A stretch of DNA of 8,022 nucleotides from an uncultured Eubacteriales bacterium (GTDB taxonomy: Bacteria > Bacillota_A > Clostridia > Christensenellales > Aristaeellaceae), in NCBI GenBank assembly GCA_944333375.1, contig CALVKX010000088.1:1-8022 (forward strand), in the 5' to 3' direction. The notes under the pieces are model-generated. The model did not search any database and had not been told where the DNA came from. It saw nothing but the letters and a program-made list of their open reading frames with translations. The translations under genes were made by a program, and so were the position numbers. Shown piece after piece: positions 8,022 through 8,022 of this stretch. Every line of letters starts with the position of its first letter. The stretch's first letter is position 1.

Positions 8022-8022
8022 G

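Overview
The window looks like about 8 kb of a GC-rich, Gram-positive, probably endospore-forming Clostridia-type chromosome. This rests on gene content: LonB, the membrane-anchored Lon paralogue tied to sporulation, sits beside LonA and the YsxC/EngB GTPase, a neighbourhood known from Bacillus and Clostridia. Strong Shine-Dalgarno sites and TTG starts fit the same picture. The species cannot be named from this sequence. No CRISPR array, tRNA, rRNA, insertion sequence or phage gene is visible.

Layout from left to right: (1) the 3' part of a GH13 alpha-glucan hydrolase (+); (2) a short gap with a good extended -10 promoter leading to pgsA (+, TTG start), which makes phosphatidylglycerophosphate; (3) a roughly 410-base convergent gap with no gene, almost filled with back-to-back hairpins; (4) lonB (-); (5) a divergent promoter region; (6) lonA (+) and engB (+), one nucleotide apart and probably translationally coupled; (7) a possible small unknown protein gene (+, about 111 residues); (8) a convergent terminator region; (9) the C-terminal part of a secreted CAP/SCP-domain protein (-) whose 5' end lies outside the window.

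Functionally the core is protein quality control and ribosome assembly. LonA is the soluble ATP-dependent protease, LonB its membrane-anchored relative, and EngB the GTPase for late 50S assembly. PgsA supplies anionic phospholipid. The GH13 enzyme and the CAP protein are unrelated edge genes.

The most unusual signal is non-coding. Three sites, beside the 3' ends of pgsA, lonB and the CAP gene, share one composite design: a perfect GC-rich hairpin of differing sequence, then the linker YCAG-NN-TGTC-(G)-AAAAA, then a second short GC hairpin. Only the linker and the architecture are conserved, which suggests a recurring 3'-end or terminator element, or a dispersed repeat family, in this genome. 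Between two of these copies lies a dense array of further hairpins.
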